A DNA stretch of 64,000 nt from assembly GCF_050611725.1 (NCBI RefSeq), contig NZ_JBODJB010000001.1, positions 2,480,001-2,544,000 of the forward strand, in the 5' to 3' direction. A model generated the notes under the pieces. The model was not told the origin of the DNA. It did not search any database and saw only the letters and a program-made list of their open reading frames with translations. Made by a program: the position numbers and the translations under genes. Of the stretch, positions 17,654-25,810 are shown piece after piece. Numbering within the stretch: the stretch's first letter is position 1; every line of letters begins with the position of its first letter. This DNA comes from Ferruginibacter sp050611725. Lineage in GTDB: Bacteria > Bacteroidota > Bacteroidia > Chitinophagales > Chitinophagaceae.

Positions 17654-18412
17654 TCAACTGTTTTCAATGATACTATCCGTGAGTTTTAGGTAGATATTTC
17701 TAAGTGCAGGATAGGTATTCAGCATTTTAAGATGCTTGTCAATGGTTACAAAATCGTTCCTCATGGCAGGGCCGGTCTGTAATTCTCCGGCCGATTTTTT
17801 TTCTATCCGAAGAGCCGTTTCAGCAATGATCGGATACAACATTGTAAAATCCACTCTTTCCTTTTTACAAAATGCTTCGGTTAACGCATACAAATGATTG
17901 GTAAAGTTGCATACTACCACGGCAGCCAGGTGCAAATGCACTCGTTGATCATCATCTGCAAAGGATACGATCGGCGATAAAGTTTGAGCAAATTCCGTTA
18001 CATACCTTATCACTTCTTTAGTATTACCATCGATCAATAAAGGCACCGTAGGAATTACATCCATTTCTTTGCGTAAACTTTGCAGCGGATATAATACGCC
18101 GTAATTAGCCGAAAGTTTCTCCAGTACATTTTTACTTACCGAACCTGCAGTATGTACTACTATCTTATTACCGAAATTAAACCCAACGGGGAAATCATAT
18201 AAAGCAGTATCGGATATTGCAATAATATACATATCGGCTGTTGTATCGGGCTGAACATCATACGAGCCCGACTTACAACCCAAAGTAGCCGCCAGAGTTT
18301 CTGCATAAACAATATTTCTGCCAATTACCTGAATGATATCATGACCGGCATTTTTAATGATTTTCCCCAAAACAGTTGCCACATTTCCCGAGCCAATAAT
18401 TACTATCCGCAT
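17654..18412 (-). CDS. Rossmann-fold / DUF2520 oxidoreductase-like protein
   Basis: I take the ATG at 18412 as start because the Rossmann motif MRIVIIGSGNVATVLG should be N-terminal; the longer frame to 18517 would run into the divergent hydrolase gene. The resulting 252 residues comprise an NAD(P)-binding domain and a C-terminal helical DUF2520 domain (HLHLAAVVVCNFTNHLYAL, GPAMRNDFVTIDKHL). The fold resembles ketopantoate reductase and F420-dependent oxidoreductases. Substrate is unknown. In Bacteroidota this gene commonly sits beside the KdsC-like / UbiA / maf cluster; here fdx and iscX lie between. Confidence 0.87.
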   Translation of the reverse strand: MRIVIIGSGNVATVLGKIIKNAGHDIIQVIGRNIVYAETLAATLGCKSGSYDVQPDTTADMYIIAISDTALYDFPVGFNFGNKIVVHTAGSVSKNVLEKLSANYGVLYPLQSLRKEMDVIPTVPLLIDGNTKEVIRYVTEFAQTLSPIVSFADDDQRVHLHLAAVVVCNFTNHLYALTEAFCKKERVDFTMLYPIIAETALRIEKKSAGELQTGPAMRNDFVTIDKHLKMLNTYPALRNIYLKLTDSIIENS

Positions 18413-18430
18413 TTTATTATCTTTGTTTTT

Positions 18431-19279
18431 ATGAAGATAAGGCAAAGATTGATACTTGCTTTCTACCAGAAGAAAATTAAGATAGTGTCTTTTTTTTCCA
18501 AGAAGCAAGCCGCACATGAGGCATTTAAATTATTTTGTACGCCCTTTTTTACCAATGTGGTAAGCAAACCGCTGATCTACCTGCAGGCTAAACCGGTTAA
18601 ATTCTTATCGCATGGAAGAAAAGTAAAAGGCTATCGCTGGCAGCAATCATCCACCAATAAAAAAGTGATGATCATTCACGGCTTTGCATCAGCCTCCTAT
18701 AAATTTGAGAAGTACATTATATCATTGATGAACAAAGGCTACGAAGTACTCGCCTTTGATGCTCCTGCACATGGTAAAAGCCAAGGTAAAACGGTAAATG
18801 TTATTCAGTACAAGAATATGATCGAAAAAGCAGTAGCTAAGTTCGGCCCAGTAGATATGTATATTGCCCATTCTTTTGGCGGATTAGCCCTTAGCCTTGC
18901 ACTCGAAAATATGCCACACGATGAAAACACTAAAGTTACTTTAATAGCCCCTTTGACCGAAACCAGTACTACAATGGATAAGTTTCTTGAAAAATTGGGC
19001 ATTAAAGATGAAGAGATCAGATCGGAAATGGATAGCATTGTTCTACACATGAGCCACCAAACTACAGAATGGTTCTCAATAAAAAGAGCAATGAGAAATA
19101 TTACTGCAAAAGTTTTATGGATACATGACGAAGACGATGACATTACTCCCCTATCGGATGCGAAACTGGTACAGGAAAAGCAATTTGAAAATATTACTTT
19201 TCATATTACCAAAGAACTTGGGCATCATCAAATTTACCAAGACAACGAAGTAAGAGAAATGGTAATTAATTTTTTATAA
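18431..19279 (+). CDS. Alpha/beta hydrolase
   Basis: From the ATG at 18431 the product is 282 residues. The oxyanion-side HGFASASYKFEKYI, the nucleophile elbow AHSFGGLALSLAL (Ser in H-S-F-G-G), an acidic residue in WIHDEDDDITPL and the catalytic His in KELGHHQIYQD form a complete alpha/beta-hydrolase triad. A basic leader of about 40 residues precedes the core but does not look like a clear signal peptide. Substrate cannot be assigned; esterase or lipase-like. The start is only 18 bases from the start of the divergent DUF2520 gene. Confidence 0.86.
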   Translation: MKIRQRLILAFYQKKIKIVSFFSKKQAAHEAFKLFCTPFFTNVVSKPLIYLQAKPVKFLSHGRKVKGYRWQQSSTNKKVMIIHGFASASYKFEKYIISLMNKGYEVLAFDAPAHGKSQGKTVNVIQYKNMIEKAVAKFGPVDMYIAHSFGGLALSLALENMPHDENTKVTLIAPLTETSTTMDKFLEKLGIKDEEIRSEMDSIVLHMSHQTTEWFSIKRAMRNITAKVLWIHDEDDDITPLSDAKLVQEKQFENITFHITKELGHHQIYQDNEVREMVINFL

Positions 19280-19768
19280 CTTTTCTTTTGGCGCATTTCT
19301 TTATTTAGTTAGTGCATTTATCTTACTTTTTTTGCAGAAAAAAAGTAAGCCCCGAAATAATCGGGGCATGCAAAAAAGCCGCCCGAAATCGATTACGCTC
19401 CGAATTTGGGTTTGTACTCCGATTAAGCTTTTGCACTACTGTAAACTCAACATTTGTAATTCTACATCAAGTTATTTTTTCAAAGTATTCTGATCGATTT
19501 TTCATAAAAAATTTTGATTTTTCAATTTTAAACTAATATTGCAGTAGTTTTTACTTTGCAACAAGCTTACTGTTTGATGCAATAAGAACCGCTAAAACCC
19601 TTGAGTATGTTGCATTTAGCACAATCGTACAAGAGGTATTATCCCTTTCTTTCACTGAAAGAAAGGGATAATTGAACCAGTTCGCAAGAATGATGACCGG
19701 AGTTGCAGAAGCCCGGACCAAAAAAAATAGGAAAACAACAATATCCATTCATTGACCAAAGAGGAAAT
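19280..19768. other. 489-bp intergenic region rich in inverted repeats, no gene supported
   Basis: Three perfect inverted repeats lie here: CTTACTTTTTTT-gcag-AAAAAAAGTAAG (19322-19349), immediately followed by GCCCCGA-aataa-TCGGGGC (19349-19367), and a 35-nt palindrome (19638-19672). The first two may terminate the hydrolase transcript. A 74-codon plus-strand frame at 19312-19536 crosses both hairpins and has no protein-like features, so I do not call it. Confidence 0.6.
19638..19672. promoter_or_regulatory. 35-nt perfect palindrome upstream of topA
   Basis: Arms of 17 bases (ATTATCCCTTTCTTTCA and its exact complement) surround a single C. The element ends 96 bases before the topA ATG. It could extrude as a cruciform, bind a dimer, or form an RNA hairpin in the leader. 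There is no T run immediately after it, so a simple terminator is less likely. Confidence 0.55.
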
Positions 19769-22315
19769 ATGGCGAAAAATTTATTGATAGTAGAAAGTCC
19801 GGCGAAAGCAAAAACGATCGAGGGAATTCTTGGAAAAGATTTTGAAGTAAAAAGTTGCTTTGGGCATATCCGTGATCTGGAAAAAAATGATATGGGTATC
19901 GACATCGCAAACAACTTCAACCCTAAATATATTATATCACCCGAAAAAACAAAAGTTGTAGCCGACTTAAGAGCTCTTGCAAAAAAAAGCGATGAAGTTT
20001 GGTTGGCATCGGATGAGGACCGTGAGGGAGAAAGTATCAGCTGGCATTTAGCTGAGGTGTTGAAATTAGATCCAAAAACAACCAAGCGCATTGTGTTCCA
20101 TGAGATCACAAAACCTGCCATTCAAAAAGCAGTACAAAATCCACGTACTATAGATATGAACCTGGTAGATGCTCAACAAGCTCGTAGAGTGTTGGACAGA
20201 ATTGTAGGTTTTGAACTAAGCCCTGTATTGTGGAGAAAGATCGGCATGAAAGGCGGACTAAGTGCCGGCCGTGTACAAAGCGTAGCTGTTAAATTAATAG
20301 TTGAAAAAGAAAGAGAGATCAACCAGTTCACTCCTGTAAGCAGCTTTAAAGTAGAAGCATCTTTGGCTGCAACAGATATTAATAATAGAACTGTTTCTTT
20401 TAAAGCAGAAGGTGCAAAATACAGTCAGGCAGATGATGCGGAGAAATTCTTACAATCATGCGTTGGCGCAAAATATACTGTAAAAGATATTCAGGTTAAA
20501 CCCGGCAAACGTACACCCGCTGCACCTTTCACCACTTCTACACTTCAACAGGAAGCCAGTAGAAAATTAGGTTATGGTGTAAGTAAAACCATGTTGCTTG
20601 CGCAAAAACTATACGAAAGCGGTAAGATAACGTATATGCGTACTGATAGTGTAAACCTTGGCGAAACTGCCATGGATGCCATCAAAGCAGAGATCGCAAA
20701 AAGTTATGGTAATAATTATATACAAGTAAGAAAATATAAGAACAAGAACGAAGGTGCACAAGAGGCGCATGAAGCCATTCGTCCTACGTATATGGAGAAC
20801 AGCACCGTGAACGATCCTGAGTTGGCTCGTTTGTATGAACTGATCTGGAAACGTACCATCGCCTCTCAAATGAGTGATGCAGAACTGGAAAAGACAATCG
20901 CTAAAATAAATATCAGCACCAATAACGAAGAACTAACGGCTACGGGTGAGGTTATTAAATTCGACGGATTCTTAAAAGTTTACATGGAGAGTACCGACGA
21001 TGAAGATACTGAAGAAGGCGATGACAGTCGTTTACCGAATTTAACTCCGGGACAAACACTCGATTTCAACCAAATGACCGCCACCGAACGCTTTACCAAA
21101 CACTCGGCAAGATACACGGAAGCCTCGCTGGTAAAGAAGTTGGAAGAATTGGGCATTGGCCGTCCGAGTACCTACGCACCTACTATTTCTACCATTATCA
21201 AACGTACTTACGTTGAGAAAAAAGATAAGGAAGGCGTTAAAAGAGATTTTAGAATTCTAAAATTGAAGAACGATACCATTCAAAAAATTACAGATTCGGA
21301 AAATACAGGTGCAGAAAAATCGAAGCTCTTCCCTACCGATCTTGGTTTGGTGGTAACAGATTTTTTAAGTCTGCATTTTAAAGATGTAATGGATTATTCT
21401 TTTACAGCCAACATAGAAAAAGAGTTTGATGATATTGCCGAAGGCAAAATTGTTTGGAACAAAATGGTAAAAGATTTCTACGGTCCTTTTCATACCGGTG
21501 TAGAGCATACGCTTGAAACTGCCGAACGTGCCGTAGGCGAACGTGTGTTGGGTGTGAGTGAAGATGGCAAACCCATCATTGCACGTATGGGTCGCTATGG
21601 CCCGATGGTACAGATAGGTGCACAGGCAACGGGTGATGAAGAGAAACCAAAATTTGCGAAGCTTAAGAATACACAGAGTATTGAAACCATTACGATGGAA
21701 GAGGCATTGGAGTTGTTTAAACTCGGTGCTCCCCTTGGTGAGTTTGAAGGACAGGAAATAACGGTGAACATTGGACGCTTTGGTCCTTATGTAAAATTTG
21801 GTGATCAGTTTGTGTCTATTCCGAAAGGCGTAGAGCCTTCTACGGTTGATCTTGACCGTGCAATAGAATTGATACAAGCTAAAAGAATTGAAGATGCTCC
21901 GGTGGCACAGTACGATGAAAAGCCGGTAACAAAAGGCAAGGGCCGTTTTGGTCCGTTCATTAAATGGAACGATATGTTCATTAATGTACCTGCCCGTTAT
22001 AATTTTGATAACCTTACGCAAGCCGATATCAACCAACTGATAGAAGCCAAACTGGTGAAAGAAGCCAACCGTTTCATTCAACAATGGCCCGAAGAAAAGA
22101 TCGCTATTGAGAACGGCCGTTGGGGACCTGAAGTGGTGTACAATAAAAAACGCCTGCGTTTACCGAAAGGAAAATATACTGCTGATGAGTTGGTTACAAT
22201 TAGCTTAGATGAAGTAAAAGCTATCATTGTTGCACAAGACCCAAAAGCGTTTGATAAAAAAGCCCCCGCCAAGAAAAAAGCGGCTACTAAAAAAGCAGCC
22301 CCGAAGAAAAAATAG
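19769..22315 (+). CDS. topA: DNA topoisomerase I
   Basis: The ATG at 19769 is preceded by GAGGAAAT, an unusually good ribosome-binding match here, and opens the family start MAKNLLIVESPAKAKTIEG; an in-frame ATG 66 bases upstream is rejected. The product is 848 residues. It has a Toprim domain (LLIVESPAKAKT, SDEDREGE), the catalytic Tyr289 in ITYMRTDSV, and the GLSAGRVQSVA gate motif. Then come C-terminal repeats of the G-R-[FWY]-G-P type (GRYGPMVQIG, GRFGPYVKFG, GRFGPFIKW, GRWGPEVVY) instead of Cys4 zinc ribbons. The protein ends in a Lys/Ala/Pro-rich tail of about 25 residues, resembling histone H1 tails. It relaxes negative supercoils. Confidence 0.96.
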   Translation: MAKNLLIVESPAKAKTIEGILGKDFEVKSCFGHIRDLEKNDMGIDIANNFNPKYIISPEKTKVVADLRALAKKSDEVWLASDEDREGESISWHLAEVLKLDPKTTKRIVFHEITKPAIQKAVQNPRTIDMNLVDAQQARRVLDRIVGFELSPVLWRKIGMKGGLSAGRVQSVAVKLIVEKEREINQFTPVSSFKVEASLAATDINNRTVSFKAEGAKYSQADDAEKFLQSCVGAKYTVKDIQVKPGKRTPAAPFTTSTLQQEASRKLGYGVSKTMLLAQKLYESGKITYMRTDSVNLGETAMDAIKAEIAKSYGNNYIQVRKYKNKNEGAQEAHEAIRPTYMENSTVNDPELARLYELIWKRTIASQMSDAELEKTIAKINISTNNEELTATGEVIKFDGFLKVYMESTDDEDTEEGDDSRLPNLTPGQTLDFNQMTATERFTKHSARYTEASLVKKLEELGIGRPSTYAPTISTIIKRTYVEKKDKEGVKRDFRILKLKNDTIQKITDSENTGAEKSKLFPTDLGLVVTDFLSLHFKDVMDYSFTANIEKEFDDIAEGKIVWNKMVKDFYGPFHTGVEHTLETAERAVGERVLGVSEDGKPIIARMGRYGPMVQIGAQATGDEEKPKFAKLKNTQSIETITMEEALELFKLGAPLGEFEGQEITVNIGRFGPYVKFGDQFVSIPKGVEPSTVDLDRAIELIQAKRIEDAPVAQYDEKPVTKGKGRFGPFIKWNDMFINVPARYNFDNLTQADINQLIEAKLVKEANRFIQQWPEEKIAIENGRWGPEVVYNKKRLRLPKGKYTADELVTISLDEVKAIIVAQDPKAFDKKAPAKKKAATKKAAPKKK

Positions 22316-22342
22316 CTTTGAAACAAACCTCTGCATATTGAG

Positions 22343-22366
22343 AACCCACCTTTGGTGGGTTTTTTA
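22343..22366 (+). terminator. Intrinsic terminator after topA
   Basis: An 8-bp stem AACCCACC-ttt-GGTGGGTT followed by a T run, 27 bases after the topA stop. Confidence 0.85.
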
Positions 22367-22602
22367 TTTGTATGATACCGGCATTGGAGCTTTGATCATC
22401 ATCGTTGCGTCGCACACTTGTACGGTATACCGTTATTGAGCTTTTATTCCCAGCAACATCTCCCCCCCTGGCCTAAGTTGAGCCGAGGACGTAGCGGCCT
22501 ACAAATAATACTATCTCTTTTATAATTGTCGCAACGCACCGTGCCGGAGACATTGCCCGGAATATATCTCCGGGTGAGTAACGATTTCTGCAGTTATTTA
22601 AC

Positions 22603-22619
22603 TAGTTTTATTAAAACTA
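22603..22619. promoter_or_regulatory. Palindrome TAGTTTTA-T-TAAAACTA before the glycine-rich protein gene
   Basis: Perfect 8-bp arms around one base, ending 5 bases before the ATG at 22625. The position would cover the translation start in mRNA or overlap a promoter. Its function is not known. Confidence 0.35.
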
Positions 22620-22624
22620 CACAC

Positions 22625-23515
22625 ATGAAAAAAATTAGCCTTACCGCATTTGCATTTTTATTTTGTATTTATTCCAATGCACAAAATGTAGGTATTGGTG
22701 TACCTGCACCCCAAGAAAAATTAGATGTAAACGGAAATATAAATTTAAATGGAGATATTAAAGTAAGTGGTGCTGCCGGTTCAGCTAATCAGGTATTAAT
22801 GAAAGATGCTACCAATACACTTGCATGGGGCGATCTTTCTGAATATAAAAATTTACGATTTTTTGATTGTGCCGGTATAGCTAGTGCTGCAGGAGCGTCA
22901 AATTGCAACAATACATGGACAGTACCCGCCGGCGTTACTAAAGTATATGTAGAAGTATGGGGCGGCGGAGGTGGTGGCGGATTTGGTACAGGTGGTAGTG
23001 GTGCTGGTTATATTGTCGGTAAATTTGTGGTAACCCCGTCTAGTTCAATAACAATTACTGTTGGAGCCGGTGGTAACTACGGAACAGAGACCACCAATGG
23101 AATAATAGGAGGAATTTCGTCTGTTACGTACGGGGCTATTGTACTAACTGCCACGGGTGGTGAAGGCGGTGTACGTAGCCAGGCTGCAGCATTTAACCCG
23201 CCGGCCGGGGGTAGTTTTAATGCATCCGGTCTTACAAACTATATTGGCTACTATGGAACTCCCGGGCAGGTTACTACCTATGCATTTAACCAGATCAATG
23301 CTACCGAATTTGCAAGTACCACCTATTTCGGAAACGGAGGTGATGCTGCTATGTCTCCTAATTCCGGCGGCAAAGGTGGGTACAGATTGTTCAGTACACC
23401 AATTTACAAAGATGTGAACGCTTCTACAAATGCCGTTAACCCCGGTGGTGGCGGTGGTGCTGATGGCGGCTATGGTTATTATGGTCGTGGTGGCAGGGTA
23501 ATTATTCACTGGTAG
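22625..23515 (+). CDS. Secreted glycine-rich, tail-fibre-like protein
   Basis: The ATG at 22625 starts a signal peptide (MKKISLTAFAFLFCIYSNAQ); a longer frame from 22526 is rejected. The mature N-terminus NVGIGVPAPQEKLDVNGNI is the repeat type found at the start of Bacteroidota tail-fibre-like and peptidase S74-type secreted proteins. From about residue 90 a glycine-rich domain begins with WTVPAGVTKVYVEVWGGGGGGG and runs to GGRVIIHW at the C-terminus, the pattern of a Gly-rich beta-domain seen in phage tail and adhesin proteins. No T9SS signal is visible. Probably cell-surface or extracellular; role unknown. First of a run of five exported-protein genes. Confidence 0.8.
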   Translation: MKKISLTAFAFLFCIYSNAQNVGIGVPAPQEKLDVNGNINLNGDIKVSGAAGSANQVLMKDATNTLAWGDLSEYKNLRFFDCAGIASAAGASNCNNTWTVPAGVTKVYVEVWGGGGGGGFGTGGSGAGYIVGKFVVTPSSSITITVGAGGNYGTETTNGIIGGISSVTYGAIVLTATGGEGGVRSQAAAFNPPAGGSFNASGLTNYIGYYGTPGQVTTYAFNQINATEFASTTYFGNGGDAAMSPNSGGKGGYRLFSTPIYKDVNASTNAVNPGGGGGADGGYGYYGRGGRVIIHW

Positions 23516-24021
23516 TTTTTTACTACTTATGACATCTCTATCATCAAATATAAAAGCTACGCTTTCCTGAGTTTATAACTCATGGCATATCACAAACAAT
23601 CGCATCAGTTCCCATAGTTGTAGCACTCCGTCTTGTACTAAATTGGCTATAAAAAACTATCTGTAGCGTTAACAAAGCCCCTATAGTCTCTAACATATTT
23701 ATCTTTGGCAGTAACAATAATCTCGATGCCTACTATAAATATTGCTTCGGTTTTTCTGCAAACAATCTACAAAATTGTAAATACATAGAAAAAGAATATC
23801 TTTTACATAAAACTGAGTAGCCTTTTCATGATGGCATGTAGCAGCAATACCGCTTATAGCCTTGTAGCTAAAGTCATCTTACAAAAAATAGCATATGCAA
23901 TAAATACCCATTACAGGGTATCTGTAAACCACTCAATAATGCTAAATTTACGAAGCAAAAGTTAAAATAAGCTCCCGGCTATAAATCAAATAGAATTGAA
24001 CAGAAAAAATAATTATCAAAC
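23516..24021. other. 506-bp gap without a supported gene
   Basis: No frame of useful length on either strand. A TAnnTTTG match (TATCTTTG, 23700-23707) could be a -7 promoter box but has no clear -33 partner and lies 314 bases before the next ATG. A hairpin ATACCC-attaca-GGGTAT occurs near 23908-23925. A non-coding RNA or long leader is possible but not shown. Confidence 0.35.
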
Positions 24022-24432
24022 ATGAAAAAAACTATATTACTTTTATCATGCATCGTATTATATTTTGTTTCGTTTGGCCAATCTTATAAATCCGAATTAA
24101 AAAAATTAAATGCGTACCTTAAGGTTTTTAATCCTGAAACGTACAGAGATATTGAAGTAAAAGACAGTATGGTAAATTTCAAGTTTCAGTATTATACTCA
24201 GATATACACATCAAGTATAAGCATTAGAGACCTTAAACAAAATACAACCGTTTTAAAAGGAAGTACTTTAGGCGAAGACGAAATTAAAATAAAGTGTAAA
24301 GGAGAAAATAAATGCTTTTATTCAAATTTCAGTAACGATTATACAGATCATTTCAGGTTCTTTAGCTCAACAGTAAAAGATCTTACAGAAATAGAACGCT
24401 TAGTAAACAAATTTGTAAAATCGCTTAAATAA
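24022..24432 (+). CDS. Small secreted protein, paralogous to a domain of the next gene
   Basis: The 136-residue product has a signal peptide ending VSFGQ. The rest (about 117 residues) aligns with residues 158-266 of the protein at 24488: both begin SY-x-[ST]-E-L-x-K-[LI]-N-x-[YF]-L-K-x-F, share an I-x-C-x5-C-x-YS block (KIKCKGENKCFYS against VIPCTSSKECVYS) and end in a leucine-rich helix. The two conserved cysteines may form a disulfide. No known family is recognised. Confidence 0.75.
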   Translation: MKKTILLLSCIVLYFVSFGQSYKSELKKLNAYLKVFNPETYRDIEVKDSMVNFKFQYYTQIYTSSISIRDLKQNTTVLKGSTLGEDEIKIKCKGENKCFYSNFSNDYTDHFRFFSSTVKDLTEIERLVNKFVKSLK

Positions 24433-24487
24433 ACCCAATTTATAATAACCCCTTAATGGAAATCATCAACCAGTTAAATCAAGAAAA

Positions 24488-25630
24488 ATGAAAAAAACAA
24501 TATTTGTACTCCTAAGCTTTCTTAGCATTTGCTTGGCACCGGCTTTTGCTAAAGCCCAACAAAAAGTAAGTGTAACTTTTAAGTTTGTAACGATCAATAC
24601 CATAAGCGGATATGATCACGTATCTAAACTATTAGTTTATTGCGATGATGATAAGATCGGCGAAAGTTCACAAAAATTACAATCAGTAGCCAATAGCATA
24701 ACAGTTAAGGTTCCAAAAGGAAACCATACTGTTAAAGCTGAGTTGTGGGCTTTATACAAAGGCACATGGGAAGTAAGAACCCTTGCAAACAATTACAGTT
24801 TCGATTTTGAATATACCAAAACAGGTAATTGGAAAGTGAACAACACCATCGATCTGACATTTGACATTAACGACGAAGTGGTAAATGTTACTGAAAAAAT
24901 ACCGGTTACTTCAGATGATGATGAGGAAGTTGCCGAATCAAACACAAAATCGAAAGGAAGCTATGCAACTGAATTAGCCAAGATCAATAAATTTTTAAAA
25001 ACTTTCGATGATGGATATTATGGTTACCTCGAAATTATTGATGGCTATTTGTATGATAGATTTAAGTCGGGTAAATACAGTAAATCAGAAATAAAATATT
25101 TAGGCACTGCATATGAAGACACTTACAAAAGAAAAGTAGTTATACCATGTACCAGTTCAAAAGAGTGTGTGTACTCTACCTATACTGATTCTTATCACAA
25201 AACTGTTACTTTCTCTCAATCAACAGATTTCAACACATCCGAACTTATTACATTACTTAATAATTTGCTGGATGCATATAAAGGTGTTAAATCTTCAAAA
25301 GGCAATGACAACGATGATAGAGAAGAGAATGCAAAGAGCAGACAAAAAACTGTAAAAACAACAAAACCACCCCCTCCTCCTCCTGTGGAAGAACCGGCAA
25401 GCGGTATAGGCTTTAAGAAAGGCGATAAAATAAAGATCGTAGATATCTATTCTTACGACAAACATTATGACACTAAGAGCAAATACATTGGTAAAACAGG
25501 AACCATTATTACTATTGATTATGATGATTGGGACGAATCTTATTTTGGAAAAGTAAAATTGAGTACAGGCGAAACCGTTGAGTTCAATGATTTTCTACCT
25601 GAATTAGTTAAAGGTGCAAAAGGCAATTAA
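24488..25630 (+). CDS. Secreted three-domain protein of unknown function
   Basis: The 380-residue product has a signal peptide ending AKAQ, then three parts. Residues 25-130 form a beta-rich domain with the look of a carbohydrate- or ligand-binding sandwich. Residues 158-266 are a paralogue of the whole mature protein at 24022. After a Lys-rich and polyproline linker (PPPPPP at about 294-299), residues 305-375 resemble an SH3/KOW-like barrel (FKKGDKIKIVD...GKTGTIITIDYDDW...GKVKLSTGETVEF). The gene lies 55 bases after its paralogue and is followed by a strong terminator. Probably periplasmic or surface-exposed. Confidence 0.75.
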   Translation: MKKTIFVLLSFLSICLAPAFAKAQQKVSVTFKFVTINTISGYDHVSKLLVYCDDDKIGESSQKLQSVANSITVKVPKGNHTVKAELWALYKGTWEVRTLANNYSFDFEYTKTGNWKVNNTIDLTFDINDEVVNVTEKIPVTSDDDEEVAESNTKSKGSYATELAKINKFLKTFDDGYYGYLEIIDGYLYDRFKSGKYSKSEIKYLGTAYEDTYKRKVVIPCTSSKECVYSTYTDSYHKTVTFSQSTDFNTSELITLLNNLLDAYKGVKSSKGNDNDDREENAKSRQKTVKTTKPPPPPPVEEPASGIGFKKGDKIKIVDIYSYDKHYDTKSKYIGKTGTIITIDYDDWDESYFGKVKLSTGETVEFNDFLPELVKGAKGN

Positions 25631-25652
25631 ATTGTTATCATAATTTATAATA

Positions 25653-25686
25653 AAATTGGGTGCAAGTATTAGCTTGTACCCAATTT
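25653..25686 (+). terminator. Intrinsic terminator
   Basis: Stem AAATTGGGT / ACCCAATTT extended internally by CAAG / CTTG, loop TATTAG, T-rich downstream. It ends the transcript containing 24022 and 24488. Confidence 0.75.
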
Positions 25687-25810
25687 CATTTTATAAGTAT
25701 TAAAGAAATACCAAAGCAATAATGTATAAAACCTTATTTTTGATTTTTATTTTACCTCGATCAAACTTTAAACTCATTTTTCAGTCATACACCAATAACC
25801 AAAACTGATT

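Larger units (their letters stand above)
22316..22624. other. 309-bp gap with locally GC-rich sequence and inverted repeats
   Basis: Beyond the topA terminator, about 22400-22580 is richer in G+C than the surroundings. It contains a 12-bp palindrome ACGGTATACCGT (22422-22433), an inverted pair CGTTGCG (22403-22409) / CGCAACG (22530-22536), and CCGGAGA...TCTCCGG (about 22542-22571). It may be a small non-coding mobile element or its remnant. No protein frame is supported. Confidence 0.4.

Noticed and set aside
19312..19536. 74-codon plus-strand frame after the hydrolase
   Set aside because: It spans two perfect hairpins, has no start context and no protein-like pattern.
19639..20121. 160-codon minus-strand frame overlapping the start of topA
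   Set aside because: Antisense shadow of topA and its palindrome; no recognisable domain.
21365..22084. 239-codon minus-strand frame inside topA
   Set aside because: Antisense to strongly conserved topoisomerase codons; Cys/His/Phe-rich shadow composition.
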